A stretch of DNA of 5,706 nt. Origin: Desulfurococcales archaeon (lineage in GTDB: Archaea > Thermoproteota > Thermoprotei_A > Sulfolobales > Ignicoccaceae). Positions 1 through 5,558 of the stretch are shown here, piece after piece. Within the stretch, counting starts at the first letter, position 1, and each line of letters opens with the position of its first letter. Under the pieces are notes generated by a model that worked only from the letters and a program-made list of their open reading frames with translations, made no database searches and had not been told where the DNA came from. A program made the translations under genes and the position numbers. Location of the stretch: contig WAOJ01000056.1 of assembly GCA_015521275.1 (NCBI GenBank), positions 1 through 5,706 of the forward strand, written 5' to 3'.

Positions 1-941
1 TTCCCGTCCTTTACCATTAGTCCCATACGCTTCAAGTGGCGCTCGTACTCTGGGACCGCGAATCCTGCCACCTTGACTATGTCACTATTCTCTATTTCCA
101 ACTCTTTGTAGCTCAGCCTCGGAGTTTCTCCGAAACCTATCACTTCTACCTTTTCTATTATTGGTTCAGGCGACCTTTCGGCTATAGACGTAACCATTAC
201 ATCTAGCACCCTAAGCATTATCTCCGGTATTGTACCCGTTACGTCGACGAAGACGTTCCTAGTGTTCTCAGTCACCTTGTAATCTTCGGCATTTAGTATG
301 GGTGCCAAGGACATAACCTTCCCTTCGTGCTCGAAGATCGGGTATTGACCCTTCACGACTAAGTGACCATACTCCTGCCCCTTTTGTGTCTTCTCCAATA
401 CCTCCTCAAAGCTCATGACTTCTTCATACCCTAAGGGCCTCATCTTGCCCTCACTCACCGCCTTGTACTTTATGACGAAACGATCCTTATCGTACCACCG
501 AGGGTCTAGCGCATCTAAATCGTAAAGGCCTATGGAGACTATCTCCCTCTTGTTTCCATAACTTATGGCGAGCTTCTCTTGGAGTTGGAAGAGTTGCCTT
601 ATTGCCTCGTCGTCCAGCTCCAAGTTCCTCACGACAGCTCCGAAGGCATAGGGCCTATACTTCGGCGCCTCAGTTATGTCTAGGACCACGTTTCCCTTGG
701 TCGCTTTATAGATCGGAACGTCCCTCTTGCCATAATAAATTGCAATAGCCCTCGCCAAGCCCTCGGCAGAGAACAAGTCTGCTCTGTCGTGGGCCGCCTC
801 ATATACTACTTCGTCGCCGTCGAACTCCTCTAGCTCTGCCTTGAAGACGGCCAAGAGCTTGGTTAGTTCCTCTTTATCCCTAGGTAGCTCTACTCCGCTT
901 AACCTTTCCAAGTCCCAGAGCTTTACCCCTATTACGGGCAC
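1..941 (-). CDS. pheT: Phenylalanyl-tRNA synthetase beta subunit, archaeal type (3' part cut by window edge)
   Basis: The beta subunit pairs with PheS to form the (alpha-beta)2 enzyme that charges tRNA-Phe in the cytoplasm; it also carries the editing domain that removes mischarged tyrosine. I translated this frame by hand: 313 residues are visible and the frame is still open at position 1. Archaeal PheT is usually about 545 residues, so roughly the last 40% is missing. The N-terminus (VPVIGVKLWDLERL) is typical of the family. Residues about 75-255 match the B3/B4 editing domain: RPYAFGAVVRNL (97-108), SIGLYDLD (136-143), and a segment ending in NVFVDVTGT (229-237). Asp233 and Thr235 appear to match editing-pocket residues described for Pyrococcus PheRS. 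From about residue 275 a B5 DNA-binding-like domain begins. The start is GTG at 941, because the nearby ATG is out of frame. An almost ideal ribosome binding site overlaps the end of pheS, so the two are co-transcribed and probably translationally coupled. Confidence 0.95.
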   Translation of the reverse strand, partial: MPVIGVKLWDLERLSGVELPRDKEELTKLLAVFKAELEEFDGDEVVYEAAHDRADLFSAEGLARAIAIYYGKRDVPIYKATKGNVVLDITEAPKYRPYAFGAVVRNLELDDEAIRQLFQLQEKLAISYGNKREIVSIGLYDLDALDPRWYDKDRFVIKYKAVSEGKMRPLGYEEVMSFEEVLEKTQKGQEYGHLVVKGQYPIFEHEGKVMSLAPILNAEDYKVTENTRNVFVDVTGTIPEIMLRVLDVMVTSIAERSPEPIIEKVEVIGFGETPRLSYKELEIENSDIVKVAGFAVPEYERHLKRMGLMVKDG

Positions 942-946
942 AAGTC

Positions 947-956
947 ATCACCTCCT
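947..956 (-). promoter_or_regulatory. Strong Shine-Dalgarno of pheT, embedded in the pheS 3' end
   Basis: On the minus strand this reads AGGAGGTGAT, a 10-nt match to the complement of the archaeal 16S rRNA 3' tail. It lies 5 nt before the GTG start of pheT. It also encodes the last Arg codons and the TGA stop of pheS, so one sequence serves both as C-terminal coding and as the ribosome site for the partner subunit. It fixes the pheT start. Confidence 0.85.
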
Positions 957-2399
957 CCTCATAACCAACTCCGGTACCTTGGTCTTCCTAATCACGTCCA
1001 AGTCGTTGGTATATAGTTCCCTTATATCGTCTAAGTCTAAGAGCATCATTGCTATTCTGTCTATCCCTATGCCCCAAGCAGCTACGTTATAGCCTTCCAA
1101 GCCCACGATTCTGAGCATCTCAGGCCTAAACATTCCTCCGGGGAACACCTCTATCCAGCCGACCTTCGGGTGTTTTATGAAGCCCTCCACCGACGGCTCT
1201 GTGAAGGGGAAGTAAGCGGGTTTGAAGAAGACCTCTCCCAAACCCATCTTCCTTGCGAACTCCTCGAAGAAGCCCAACAAGTGCTTGAACGTTACCTCCT
1301 TACCGACCACTATGCCCTCAAGCTGGTGAAACTCCATTGAATGAGTGGGATCTAGAGTTTCCGACCTGAACACTCTGTCTAACGAGAACACTCTGTATTC
1401 TCCTCCTCCCCTTGAGTAGAGGGTTCTTGCGGTCACGACCGTCGTATGGGTTCTGAGCAAGAGTCTCCTAGCTATTTCGGCCCTCCAGTAGCCCCACATC
1501 CTCTTATGTTCCACTTCTGTCCTCTTCATTACGTCCTCTTCTATAGGCTTGCCCTCCACTCCAGAGACGTAGAAAACGTCCGTCTCTGAACGGGCGGGGT
1601 GGAACTGAGGAACTAATAGGACGTCGAAGTTCCAAAGCGCGTAGTCCACGTATTCTCCTTTTACCTCCTCAAAACCCATGCTCACCAACACTTCCTTCAC
1701 GTACTCGTGAACTTCCATCAACGGGTGCCTCCTTTTGCTTCTCCTCACAGGGAACTCGACGGTTAAGTCGAACTCCTTGAACTCGGCTCCCTTCCAAGCG
1801 CCGCTTTCGATTATCTCTGAGGTTAGGGCCGTTATCACCTTGGCCTTCTCAATCTCCCCCTTCTTCCACATCTCTACCAGCTTCTCGGTGGGTTCCACAA
1901 TTATTCTTGAGAGCTTTACCCTCTTAACGAAGCCCCTTTTCTTAAGTTCCTCGCATGACTCGGCCCTTTCTAGGCACTCCCTAACCTTCTTTGCATATCT
2001 CCTCAAGCCATCGACGTCTAAGACAAGCTTTCCGCCCTCAATCCTACCGAGGCCGAGCTTCTTCACTAACCCTATTAGTACGCCCGACTCCTTACCTAAC
2101 TCCTCCTTCAACTTACCCAAATCTATCTCATTGCCGATCAAAATTTCTAGGAGCCTTTCCTCCGGTAACTTCTCCTTCAAATACCTCTTGCCCAACTGAC
2201 TAAGTTCGTAGGCCTCGACGCTTTCCCTCACTACCTTCACTAGACCTTCCTTTTCCAACTCAGCTAAAGGTCTCATCAAGTCTTCCTTTTTCTTTCCAAT
2301 TTCCTTCGCTATCTCGTCCACATCCTTTGAGCCCTCAACTACTCTCTTGACTATTTCGAAGTGGAGTTCGGGTAGCTTCAAGCCATTTCCCCTTTTCAA
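948..2399 (-). CDS. pheS: Phenylalanyl-tRNA synthetase alpha subunit, archaeal type
   Basis: This is the catalytic alpha subunit, a class II aminoacyl-tRNA synthetase that activates phenylalanine with ATP and transfers it to tRNA-Phe. The open frame gives 483 residues, close to the usual archaeal length. Residues about 8-130 are helical winged-helix tRNA-binding segments (ELHFEIVKRV, then DEIAKEIG). The class II core follows. Motif 1 lies near HPLMEVHEYVKEVL (225-238). HPARSETDVFY (267-277) is the family substrate loop. Motif 2 spans about 342-362, with RVFRSE and EFHQLEG. FRPEML (424-429) lines the phenylalanine pocket. Motif 3 is GIGIDRIAM (443-451). No key segment is missing. The frame starts with TTG at 2399, and an in-frame TAG lies further upstream. 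A second TTG at 2381 (giving MKLPELHFE) is better spaced from a TATA-like element and has AGGGG before it, so it may be the true start. The gene heads a pheS-pheT operon, with a 6-nt gap to pheT. Confidence 0.96.
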   Translation of the reverse strand: MKRGNGLKLPELHFEIVKRVVEGSKDVDEIAKEIGKKKEDLMRPLAELEKEGLVKVVRESVEAYELSQLGKRYLKEKLPEERLLEILIGNEIDLGKLKEELGKESGVLIGLVKKLGLGRIEGGKLVLDVDGLRRYAKKVRECLERAESCEELKKRGFVKRVKLSRIIVEPTEKLVEMWKKGEIEKAKVITALTSEIIESGAWKGAEFKEFDLTVEFPVRRSKRRHPLMEVHEYVKEVLVSMGFEEVKGEYVDYALWNFDVLLVPQFHPARSETDVFYVSGVEGKPIEEDVMKRTEVEHKRMWGYWRAEIARRLLLRTHTTVVTARTLYSRGGGEYRVFSLDRVFRSETLDPTHSMEFHQLEGIVVGKEVTFKHLLGFFEEFARKMGLGEVFFKPAYFPFTEPSVEGFIKHPKVGWIEVFPGGMFRPEMLRIVGLEGYNVAAWGIGIDRIAMMLLDLDDIRELYTNDLDVIRKTKVPELVMRRR

Positions 2400-2412
2400 G
2401 ACTCGAGGGGAA

Positions 2413-2420
2413 CTAAAACA
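2413..2420 (-). promoter_or_regulatory. pheS: Possible weak TATA element for pheS
   Basis: The minus strand reads TGTTTTAG here, about 35 nt before the alternative TTG start at 2381 but only about 17 nt before the TTG at 2399. If this is the TATA box, transcription would begin near 2389 and only the 2381 start would be in the mRNA. The match is weak. Two other candidates exist: CTAAAAG at 2466-2459 and the palindromic TTTATAAA at 2482-2489 read backwards. Confidence 0.25.
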
Positions 2421-2453
2421 CGGCCATGAGGACCGCTAGGCCGGGCGAGCGGT
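2421..2453 (-). other. Possible H-type pseudoknot in the pheS leader
   Basis: Read on the minus strand, ACCGCT (2453-2448) can pair with AGCGGT (2437-2432), and CGGCC (2443-2439) can pair with GGCCG (2425-2421). The two stems interlock, with connecting loops of 4, 1 and 6 nt, a length pattern that an H-type pseudoknot tolerates. The sequence lies 22 nt before the pheS TTG at 2399. It matters only if transcribed, which would be the case if pheS starts from the bidirectional TTTATAAA box (predicted start near 2458). Chance pairing in a GC-rich spacer is a real alternative. Confidence 0.25.
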
Positions 2454-2480
2454 GAGCACTTTTAGGGCGACGCCGAGCCG

Positions 2481-2489
2481 CTTTATAAA
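2481..2489 (+). promoter_or_regulatory. Archaeal TATA box of the 109-residue orphan gene
   Basis: CTTTATAAA is a near-consensus crenarchaeal TATA box. Its centre lies about 42 nt before the GTG at 2527, so transcription should start near 2512 with a leader of about 15 nt. The core TTTATAAA is a palindrome and could also direct minus-strand transcription toward pheS, with a start near 2458. Confidence 0.7.
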
Positions 2490-2526
2490 CCTACAAGCGT
2501 ACCAATAGACCCTACGGGGGCGCCTC

Positions 2527-2856
2527 GTGGAGGTAAAGGAGTTCGTTGAACTCATGTTCCAAAGGATGGAAAACAAGCTAAACGACATTAAGAACAAGAA
2601 TATGAGCAAGGTGGATGACCCCAAAAGGCTGGAGGAAGCCATACAGAAGGCCTTAGAAACCGTTATGAGCTACAAGGAGAAGTGTCTCCAAGCTCAGAGC
2701 ATAGAAGAGGCCAAGGCTTGCGTTGAAGAGGCTAGGGACGCAGCAAAGCAATACTTGGGTAAGGACATGACTGGCCTGAAGACGGCCAAGGCCACATTCT
2801 CTAGATGCGTAAACATGTATATGAAAAAGCTCCTTTCTCAAGCCGCTACTGCCTAA
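2527..2856 (+). CDS. Small all-helical protein of unknown function, three cysteines
   Basis: I do not recognise a family. The 109 residues look like four amphipathic helices: about 3-25 (EFVELMFQRMENKL), 31-57 (PKRLEEAIQKALETV), 58-78 (SIEEAKACVEEARDAAKQYL) and 81-105 (TAKATFSRCVNMYMKKLL). There is no signal peptide or membrane segment. Cys53 ends helix 2 and Cys65 lies in helix 3 across a short turn, so they could form a disulfide; Cys94 is in helix 4. Several facts support a real gene: a consensus TATA box at the right distance, AGG and AAG codon choice like the neighbours, acidic-basic helix periodicity, and a T-rich stretch right after the stop. GTG at 2527 is preferred because it fits the TATA spacing; ATG at 2554 is the next option and would remove part of helix 1. 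A run of five G (2516-2520) before it may act as a weak ribosome site. The gene stands alone, divergent from pheS and convergent with the propeller gene. Confidence 0.8.
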   Translation: MEVKEFVELMFQRMENKLNDIKNKNMSKVDDPKRLEEAIQKALETVMSYKEKCLQAQSIEEAKACVEEARDAAKQYLGKDMTGLKTAKATFSRCVNMYMKKLLSQAATA

Positions 2857-3835
2857 GCCTTTTTCTTATTACTGGCCATAGGAGGCTCGCCAGCGCGACT
2901 CCGACTATTCCGTTCCCTTGCTCTTGTCTAAGCCCTACACTCTCCTCAACTGGAGAGGCCGAGAACTTGAACACTATTACTTTACCGTTCTCCAAACCCG
3001 TCGCTATCTCGTCGCCCCACCATGCCACAGAGTATGGCGCACTCTCTAGGCTCACCCTTGTGAGCATTTTTCCGTCTGAGCCGTATACTTCCAATTCTCT
3101 CTTACCGACGTCGACTACTGCTACGTATTTGCAGTTAGGACTGAATGCTAGTTGGTATGCCTCAGCAAACCCCCCTCTCTTCCAAAGTTCCTTCGGCTCC
3201 GTCGGATCGCTCAGATCGTAAAGGTAAAGGTTGCTACTAGTAGTAACTGCCAAACGACTCCCACAGGCAGCCACGTCGTAGCTCCACTCATCGTATTTTA
3301 TAATGTTCAACAACTTCCCATCTTTAACTATCAGCAATTGTTCGCCGTCCCAATCGGCTATGTACCAGTAACCCGAGCTATACGCTGGACCGTTCTTAAC
3401 GCCCCAAGTAGAGTTTATGTCCCAAAGCGCACTCCCGTTAAAAGAGTAGAAGGCGCATTTGGTCCAGCACGCCATGAAGCCTTTATCCGTAACGGTTACG
3501 GCCTCATTCATTTCCGGCCCCACGTAGTACCTCTTCGAAACTAGGGTTCCTTTCTCGGTTATGTTTACGTAGTTATCGTGACTAACGAAAGCAAACTTGC
3601 CTGAAGAATAGGACGCGTCCCTCAAGCTCTCATAGGCTTTCATGATCTTTAGGACTCGTCCTCTGGGATCTAAGATATAAGCTTTCCCATCCCAAGAGGC
3701 TACTCCCAAGAGACCATCGTCGGAGAAGGCCAGCCCGTAAACGGGACCCACTACGTTATAGCTCCAGAGCTCAGAGAGCCCAGAACTCCAGAGTATGGAT
3801 ACGGCAAGTGTGATCAACAAGGAGGAGTATTTCAC
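2846..3835 (-). CDS. Exported, membrane-anchored WD40-like seven-bladed beta-propeller protein
   Basis: No specific family or ligand is recognised. The 329 residues begin with a Sec-type signal peptide: Lys2, hydrophobic SLLITLAVSILW (5-16), and probable cleavage near residue 20. The protein ends with a short hydrophobic segment (GIVGVALASLLWPVI, 309-323) and a basic tail RKRLRQ, which suggests anchoring with the propeller outside. Between them I count about seven repeats of roughly 40 residues, near 24-66, 67-104, 105-141, 142-181, 182-221, 222-263 and 264-293. Typical blade phrases are VYGLAFSDDGLLGVASWDGKAYILD, split here as VYGLAFSDDG and VASWDGKAYILD, and YQLAFSPNCKYVAVVD. Cys123/Cys127 and Cys191/Cys235 could form disulfides, and three N-glycosylation sequons occur at Asn91, Asn133 and Asn141; both agree with an external location. 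GTG at 3835 is chosen because an in-frame stop lies two codons upstream and a TATA box sits about 40 nt before it. It follows glnA by 63 bp but probably has its own promoter. A role in surface binding or scaffolding is inference. Confidence 0.85.
   Translation of the reverse strand: MKYSSLLITLAVSILWSSGLSELWSYNVVGPVYGLAFSDDGLLGVASWDGKAYILDPRGRVLKIMKAYESLRDASYSSGKFAFVSHDNYVNITEKGTLVSKRYYVGPEMNEAVTVTDKGFMACWTKCAFYSFNGSALWDINSTWGVKNGPAYSSGYWYIADWDGEQLLIVKDGKLLNIIKYDEWSYDVAACGSRLAVTTSSNLYLYDLSDPTEPKELWKRGGFAEAYQLAFSPNCKYVAVVDVGKRELEVYGSDGKMLTRVSLESAPYSVAWWGDEIATGLENGKVIVFKFSASPVEESVGLRQEQGNGIVGVALASLLWPVIRKRLRQ
2860..2870 (+). terminator. T-rich terminator after the orphan helical gene
   Basis: TTTTTCTTATT begins 4 nt after the TAA stop of the 109-residue gene. 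Archaeal RNA polymerase often stops on such oligo-T tracts without a hairpin. The tract lies inside the 3' end of the opposing propeller gene, so the two transcripts overlap. Confidence 0.5.
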
Positions 3836-3860
3836 TTCTCAACGCTTCCATGTACACTAC

Positions 3861-3876
3861 GAAAATAGAGTTAAAA
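3861..3876 (-). terminator. Possible T-rich terminator of glnA, overlapping the next promoter
   Basis: About 23 nt after the glnA stop the minus strand reads TTTTAACTCTATTTTC, a broken T-rich stretch of the kind that ends archaeal transcripts. It overlaps the TATA box proposed for the propeller gene, so the same bases may end one transcript and start the next. Confidence 0.35.
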
Positions 3877-3878
3877 GG
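3871..3878 (-). promoter_or_regulatory. TATA box of the propeller gene
   Basis: The minus strand reads CCTTTTAA, centred about 40 nt before the GTG at 3835. This is almost the same spacing as for the orphan gene. Transcription should start near 3848. This is why I treat the propeller gene as independently transcribed rather than only a glnA read-through product. Confidence 0.5.
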
Positions 3879-3887
3879 TGTAGCACC

Positions 3888-3900
3888 AGAGACCGTCTCT
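3888..3900. repeat. 13-bp palindrome at the glnA stop, upstream of the propeller promoter
   Basis: AGAGAC and GTCTCT form perfect 6-bp arms around a single C. The palindrome overlaps the glnA stop codon (3899-3901) and ends 9 bp before the TATA box of the propeller gene. The one-base centre makes a full RNA hairpin unlikely, although a 5-bp stem with a CCG loop is possible. A dimeric DNA-binding protein site is the more natural reading, but no factor can be named. Confidence 0.4.
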
Positions 3901-5386
3901 ATATGTCGAAGTACTCGTAGAACTCTACTGGATGCGGGTAGCTCTCTATTCTCAAGCACTCTTCTTTCTTCATCTCGATCCAAGTCTCAAGTATCTCCTT
4001 GGTGAATATTGGGAATAACCAGTCGTGGTCGTTCTCCAGCTCCTCAATGGCCTCACATAGGGTTCTGGGCAGCTGCAAGGGGACGCCCAACTGCTTCCTC
4101 ACGACCTCCTCCACTTCTCTTCTCTCCTCCGGAGTCATGGCATAGATGTTCTTGTCCACCGGCGGTGGGGGCTCTATCTTCTTCTGTATTCCGTCCAAGC
4201 CCGCTGCCAACATAGCGGCGAAGGCTAGGTACGGGTTGGTGCTGGGGTCCGGAGCTCTGAACTCTATCCTAGCCGCCTTCGCTATGCCTCTCATGTAGTT
4301 CGGGACCCTTATTATCGCGGAGCGGTTGGCCTTGCTCCAAGCTATGTATATAGGCGCTTCGTATCCCGGAACTAGCCTCTTGTAGCTGGAGGTCGTTGGG
4401 TTGGTTATGGCCACCAAAGCTCTTGCATGCTTCATTATGCCTCCTATGTAATACCTAGCGAGCTGGCTCAGCTCGGCGTATTCGTCGTTGGGATCATAGA
4501 ACAAGTTCTTGTCGCCCTCCCAGAGGCTCTGGTGGGTGTGCATTCCATTCCCGTTGTCAGCGTAAACGGGCTTGGGCATGAAGGTTGCAACCATTCCATA
4601 CTTGGCAGCAATGTTCTTCACAACATATTTCAAGGTTATTACTTTGTCGGCAACCCTCGCAGCAGTGTCAAACCTGAAGTCTATCTCGCCTTGGCCTGGG
4701 GAGGCCACCTCGTGGTGGTGGGCTTCAACTTGTATTCCGAAGTAGTCCTCTAACACCGTAGCTATCTCTTGCCTTATCCAGAAGAGCTTGTCGTAGGGGT
4801 TGGCCGGCACATAACCTTGCTTGAACCTTATCACGGGCATCTGGGTGTTCCAAGCAGCCTCCCTAGCAGTTATTTCAACCTTCATCGCCTTCCAAGGCCT
4901 GTCAACCTCGACTTCCACCTTGTCTAATATCATGAACTCCACTTCGGGGCCGAAGTAGGCAGTCCAGCCCCTTTCCTTGAGGTACTCCTCAGCTCTCTCG
5001 GCTATGTACCTCGGGTCCTTCTCGAACCTATTAGCCTCTCCCTTCTTGTAACCTCCCCAATATACCTGAGCTATGAACCTAGCGGTCTTACCAGCAGCAA
5101 CTCCGGGCGGCTGCTGCCAATCATCCGGTATTAGGGCGAAGGTTTCTGGGACGGGCTTCAGCAACATGTCGCTCTCGTTGATCATGGTGAAGCCTGTTAT
5201 GGAGGAGCCGTCGAAGCCTCCGACGGCTATGTTAAAGGCAGTCTCGGGGTCATCGAGGACTTCCCTCGCTGGGAAGGTCATGTGCTGAAGCCTTCCGGGA
5301 ACGTCGACGAAGTGAATGTCAACCCAGCGTACGTTCTCAGCCTTCATAGTTTCGACTACCCTGCTTACGGCCTCTGGATCGGCCAC
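3899..5386 (-). CDS. glnA: Glutamine synthetase, type I
   Basis: The enzyme makes glutamine from glutamate, ammonia and ATP in the cytoplasm and normally forms a dodecamer of two hexameric rings. From GTG at 5386 it has 495 residues. Residues follow family order: [11 protein letters not shown] in the beta-grasp domain; DGSSI (59-63), with the aspartate of the ammonia site; FGPEVEFM (146-153), with metal ligands Glu148 and Glu150; [14 protein letters not shown] (221-234), with Glu226 and Glu234; [10 protein letters not shown], with His283; [17 protein letters not shown], with the flap glutamate Glu343; and Arg355, Arg360 and Arg377. All catalytic residues are present. The loop [11 protein letters not shown] keeps a tyrosine (415) where enterobacterial enzymes are adenylylated. 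The frame is open to an ATG at 5452, adding 22 basic residues. I prefer GTG 5386 because it has GGTGA 4 nt before it, gives an N-terminus only about 4 residues longer than E. coli GlnA, and the extension uses unusual codons (CGA, CGT, AAA). The 5452 start remains possible. Confidence 0.96.
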   Translation of the reverse strand: MADPEAVSRVVETMKAENVRWVDIHFVDVPGRLQHMTFPAREVLDDPETAFNIAVGGFDGSSITGFTMINESDMLLKPVPETFALIPDDWQQPPGVAAGKTARFIAQVYWGGYKKGEANRFEKDPRYIAERAEEYLKERGWTAYFGPEVEFMILDKVEVEVDRPWKAMKVEITAREAAWNTQMPVIRFKQGYVPANPYDKLFWIRQEIATVLEDYFGIQVEAHHHEVASPGQGEIDFRFDTAARVADKVITLKYVVKNIAAKYGMVATFMPKPVYADNGNGMHTHQSLWEGDKNLFYDPNDEYAELSQLARYYIGGIMKHARALVAITNPTTSSYKRLVPGYEAPIYIAWSKANRSAIIRVPNYMRGIAKAARIEFRAPDPSTNPYLAFAAMLAAGLDGIQKKIEPPPPVDKNIYAMTPEERREVEEVVRKQLGVPLQLPRTLCEAIEELENDHDWLFPIFTKEILETWIEMKKEECLRIESYPHPVEFYEYFDI

Positions 5387-5457
5387 ACGCTCACCGCTCT
5401 CCGAGGAGTGTGTGAACAGATATTTTCGCCTTATGCGATCTTTTCCAAACATTGTTT

Positions 5458-5466
5458 ACATATATA
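5458..5466 (-). promoter_or_regulatory. glnA: TATA-like element, probably for glnA
   Basis: The minus strand reads GTATATATGT around 5467-5458. As the glnA promoter it would start transcription near 5437 and leave a leader of about 50 nt before GTG 5386, but then the ATG at 5452 would lie upstream of the mRNA. TATATA is symmetric, so it could instead serve the plus strand, where it lies about 42 nt before the ATG at 5505. Confidence 0.45.
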
Positions 5467-5495
5467 CTTTAACATTGAATACAAACGTTCAGCAG

Positions 5496-5502
5496 TTTAA
5501 AA
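5496..5502 (+). promoter_or_regulatory. TATA-like element, probably for the FeoA-domain gene
   Basis: TTTAAAA would place a plus-strand transcription start near 5526, ahead of the ATG at 5532 and the GTG at 5559. It is only 3 nt from the ATG at 5505, which would then not be in the mRNA. Read on the minus strand (TTTTAAA), it lies about 46 nt before the longer glnA start at 5452, so its direction is not settled. Confidence 0.4.
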
Positions 5503-5558
5503 CAATGAAGAGAGGACAGTTAATAGGCACGATGACATGGCTCATTCGGTGTAGTGAT

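Larger units (their letters stand above)
5450..5507. repeat. 8-bp inverted repeat spanning the glnA-feoA divergent promoters
   Basis: CATTGTTT (5450-5457) and AAACAATG (5500-5507) are perfect inverted copies separated by 42 bp. A third partial copy, CATTG, lies at 5473-5477. Each arm sits just outside a TATA element, between it and one gene, and each contains an ATG pointing outward (5452 minus, 5505 plus). The arms could be two half-sites of a shared regulator, or simply matching start-codon contexts. Confidence 0.4.

Noticed and set aside
1735..2199. 154-codon open frame on the plus strand opposite pheS
   Set aside because: It lies wholly within pheS, which has clear conserved motifs. Its product is a Ser/Pro/Leu-rich string typical of the antisense of Glu/Lys/Arg-rich coding, and it has no promoter or ribosome site.
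2400..2526. GC-rich spacer considered as a tRNA or C/D box RNA
   Set aside because: No cloverleaf with a T-arm or anticodon arm can be drawn, and there is no proper pair of C (RUGAUGA) and D (CUGA) boxes.
2436..2642. 68-codon minus-strand frame covering the pheS leader and opposite the orphan gene
   Set aside because: It begins inside the orphan gene and would run across that gene's TATA box. The Ser/Leu/Phe-rich product mirrors Lys/Glu-rich helical coding on the other strand.
3152..3544. 130-codon plus-strand frame opposite the propeller gene
   Set aside because: The minus-strand frame has a signal peptide, repeated blades and a TATA box at proper distance. The plus frame has no recognisable features.
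4427..4753. 108-codon plus-strand frame opposite glnA
   Set aside because: It is antisense to the most conserved part of glutamine synthetase, including the flap and metal-site motifs, so it is a shadow.
2846..5386. glnA and the propeller gene as one functional operon
   Set aside because: They share a strand and are 63 bp apart, but a TATA element and a T-rich terminator-like stretch lie between them, and there is no functional link. Read-through cannot be excluded.
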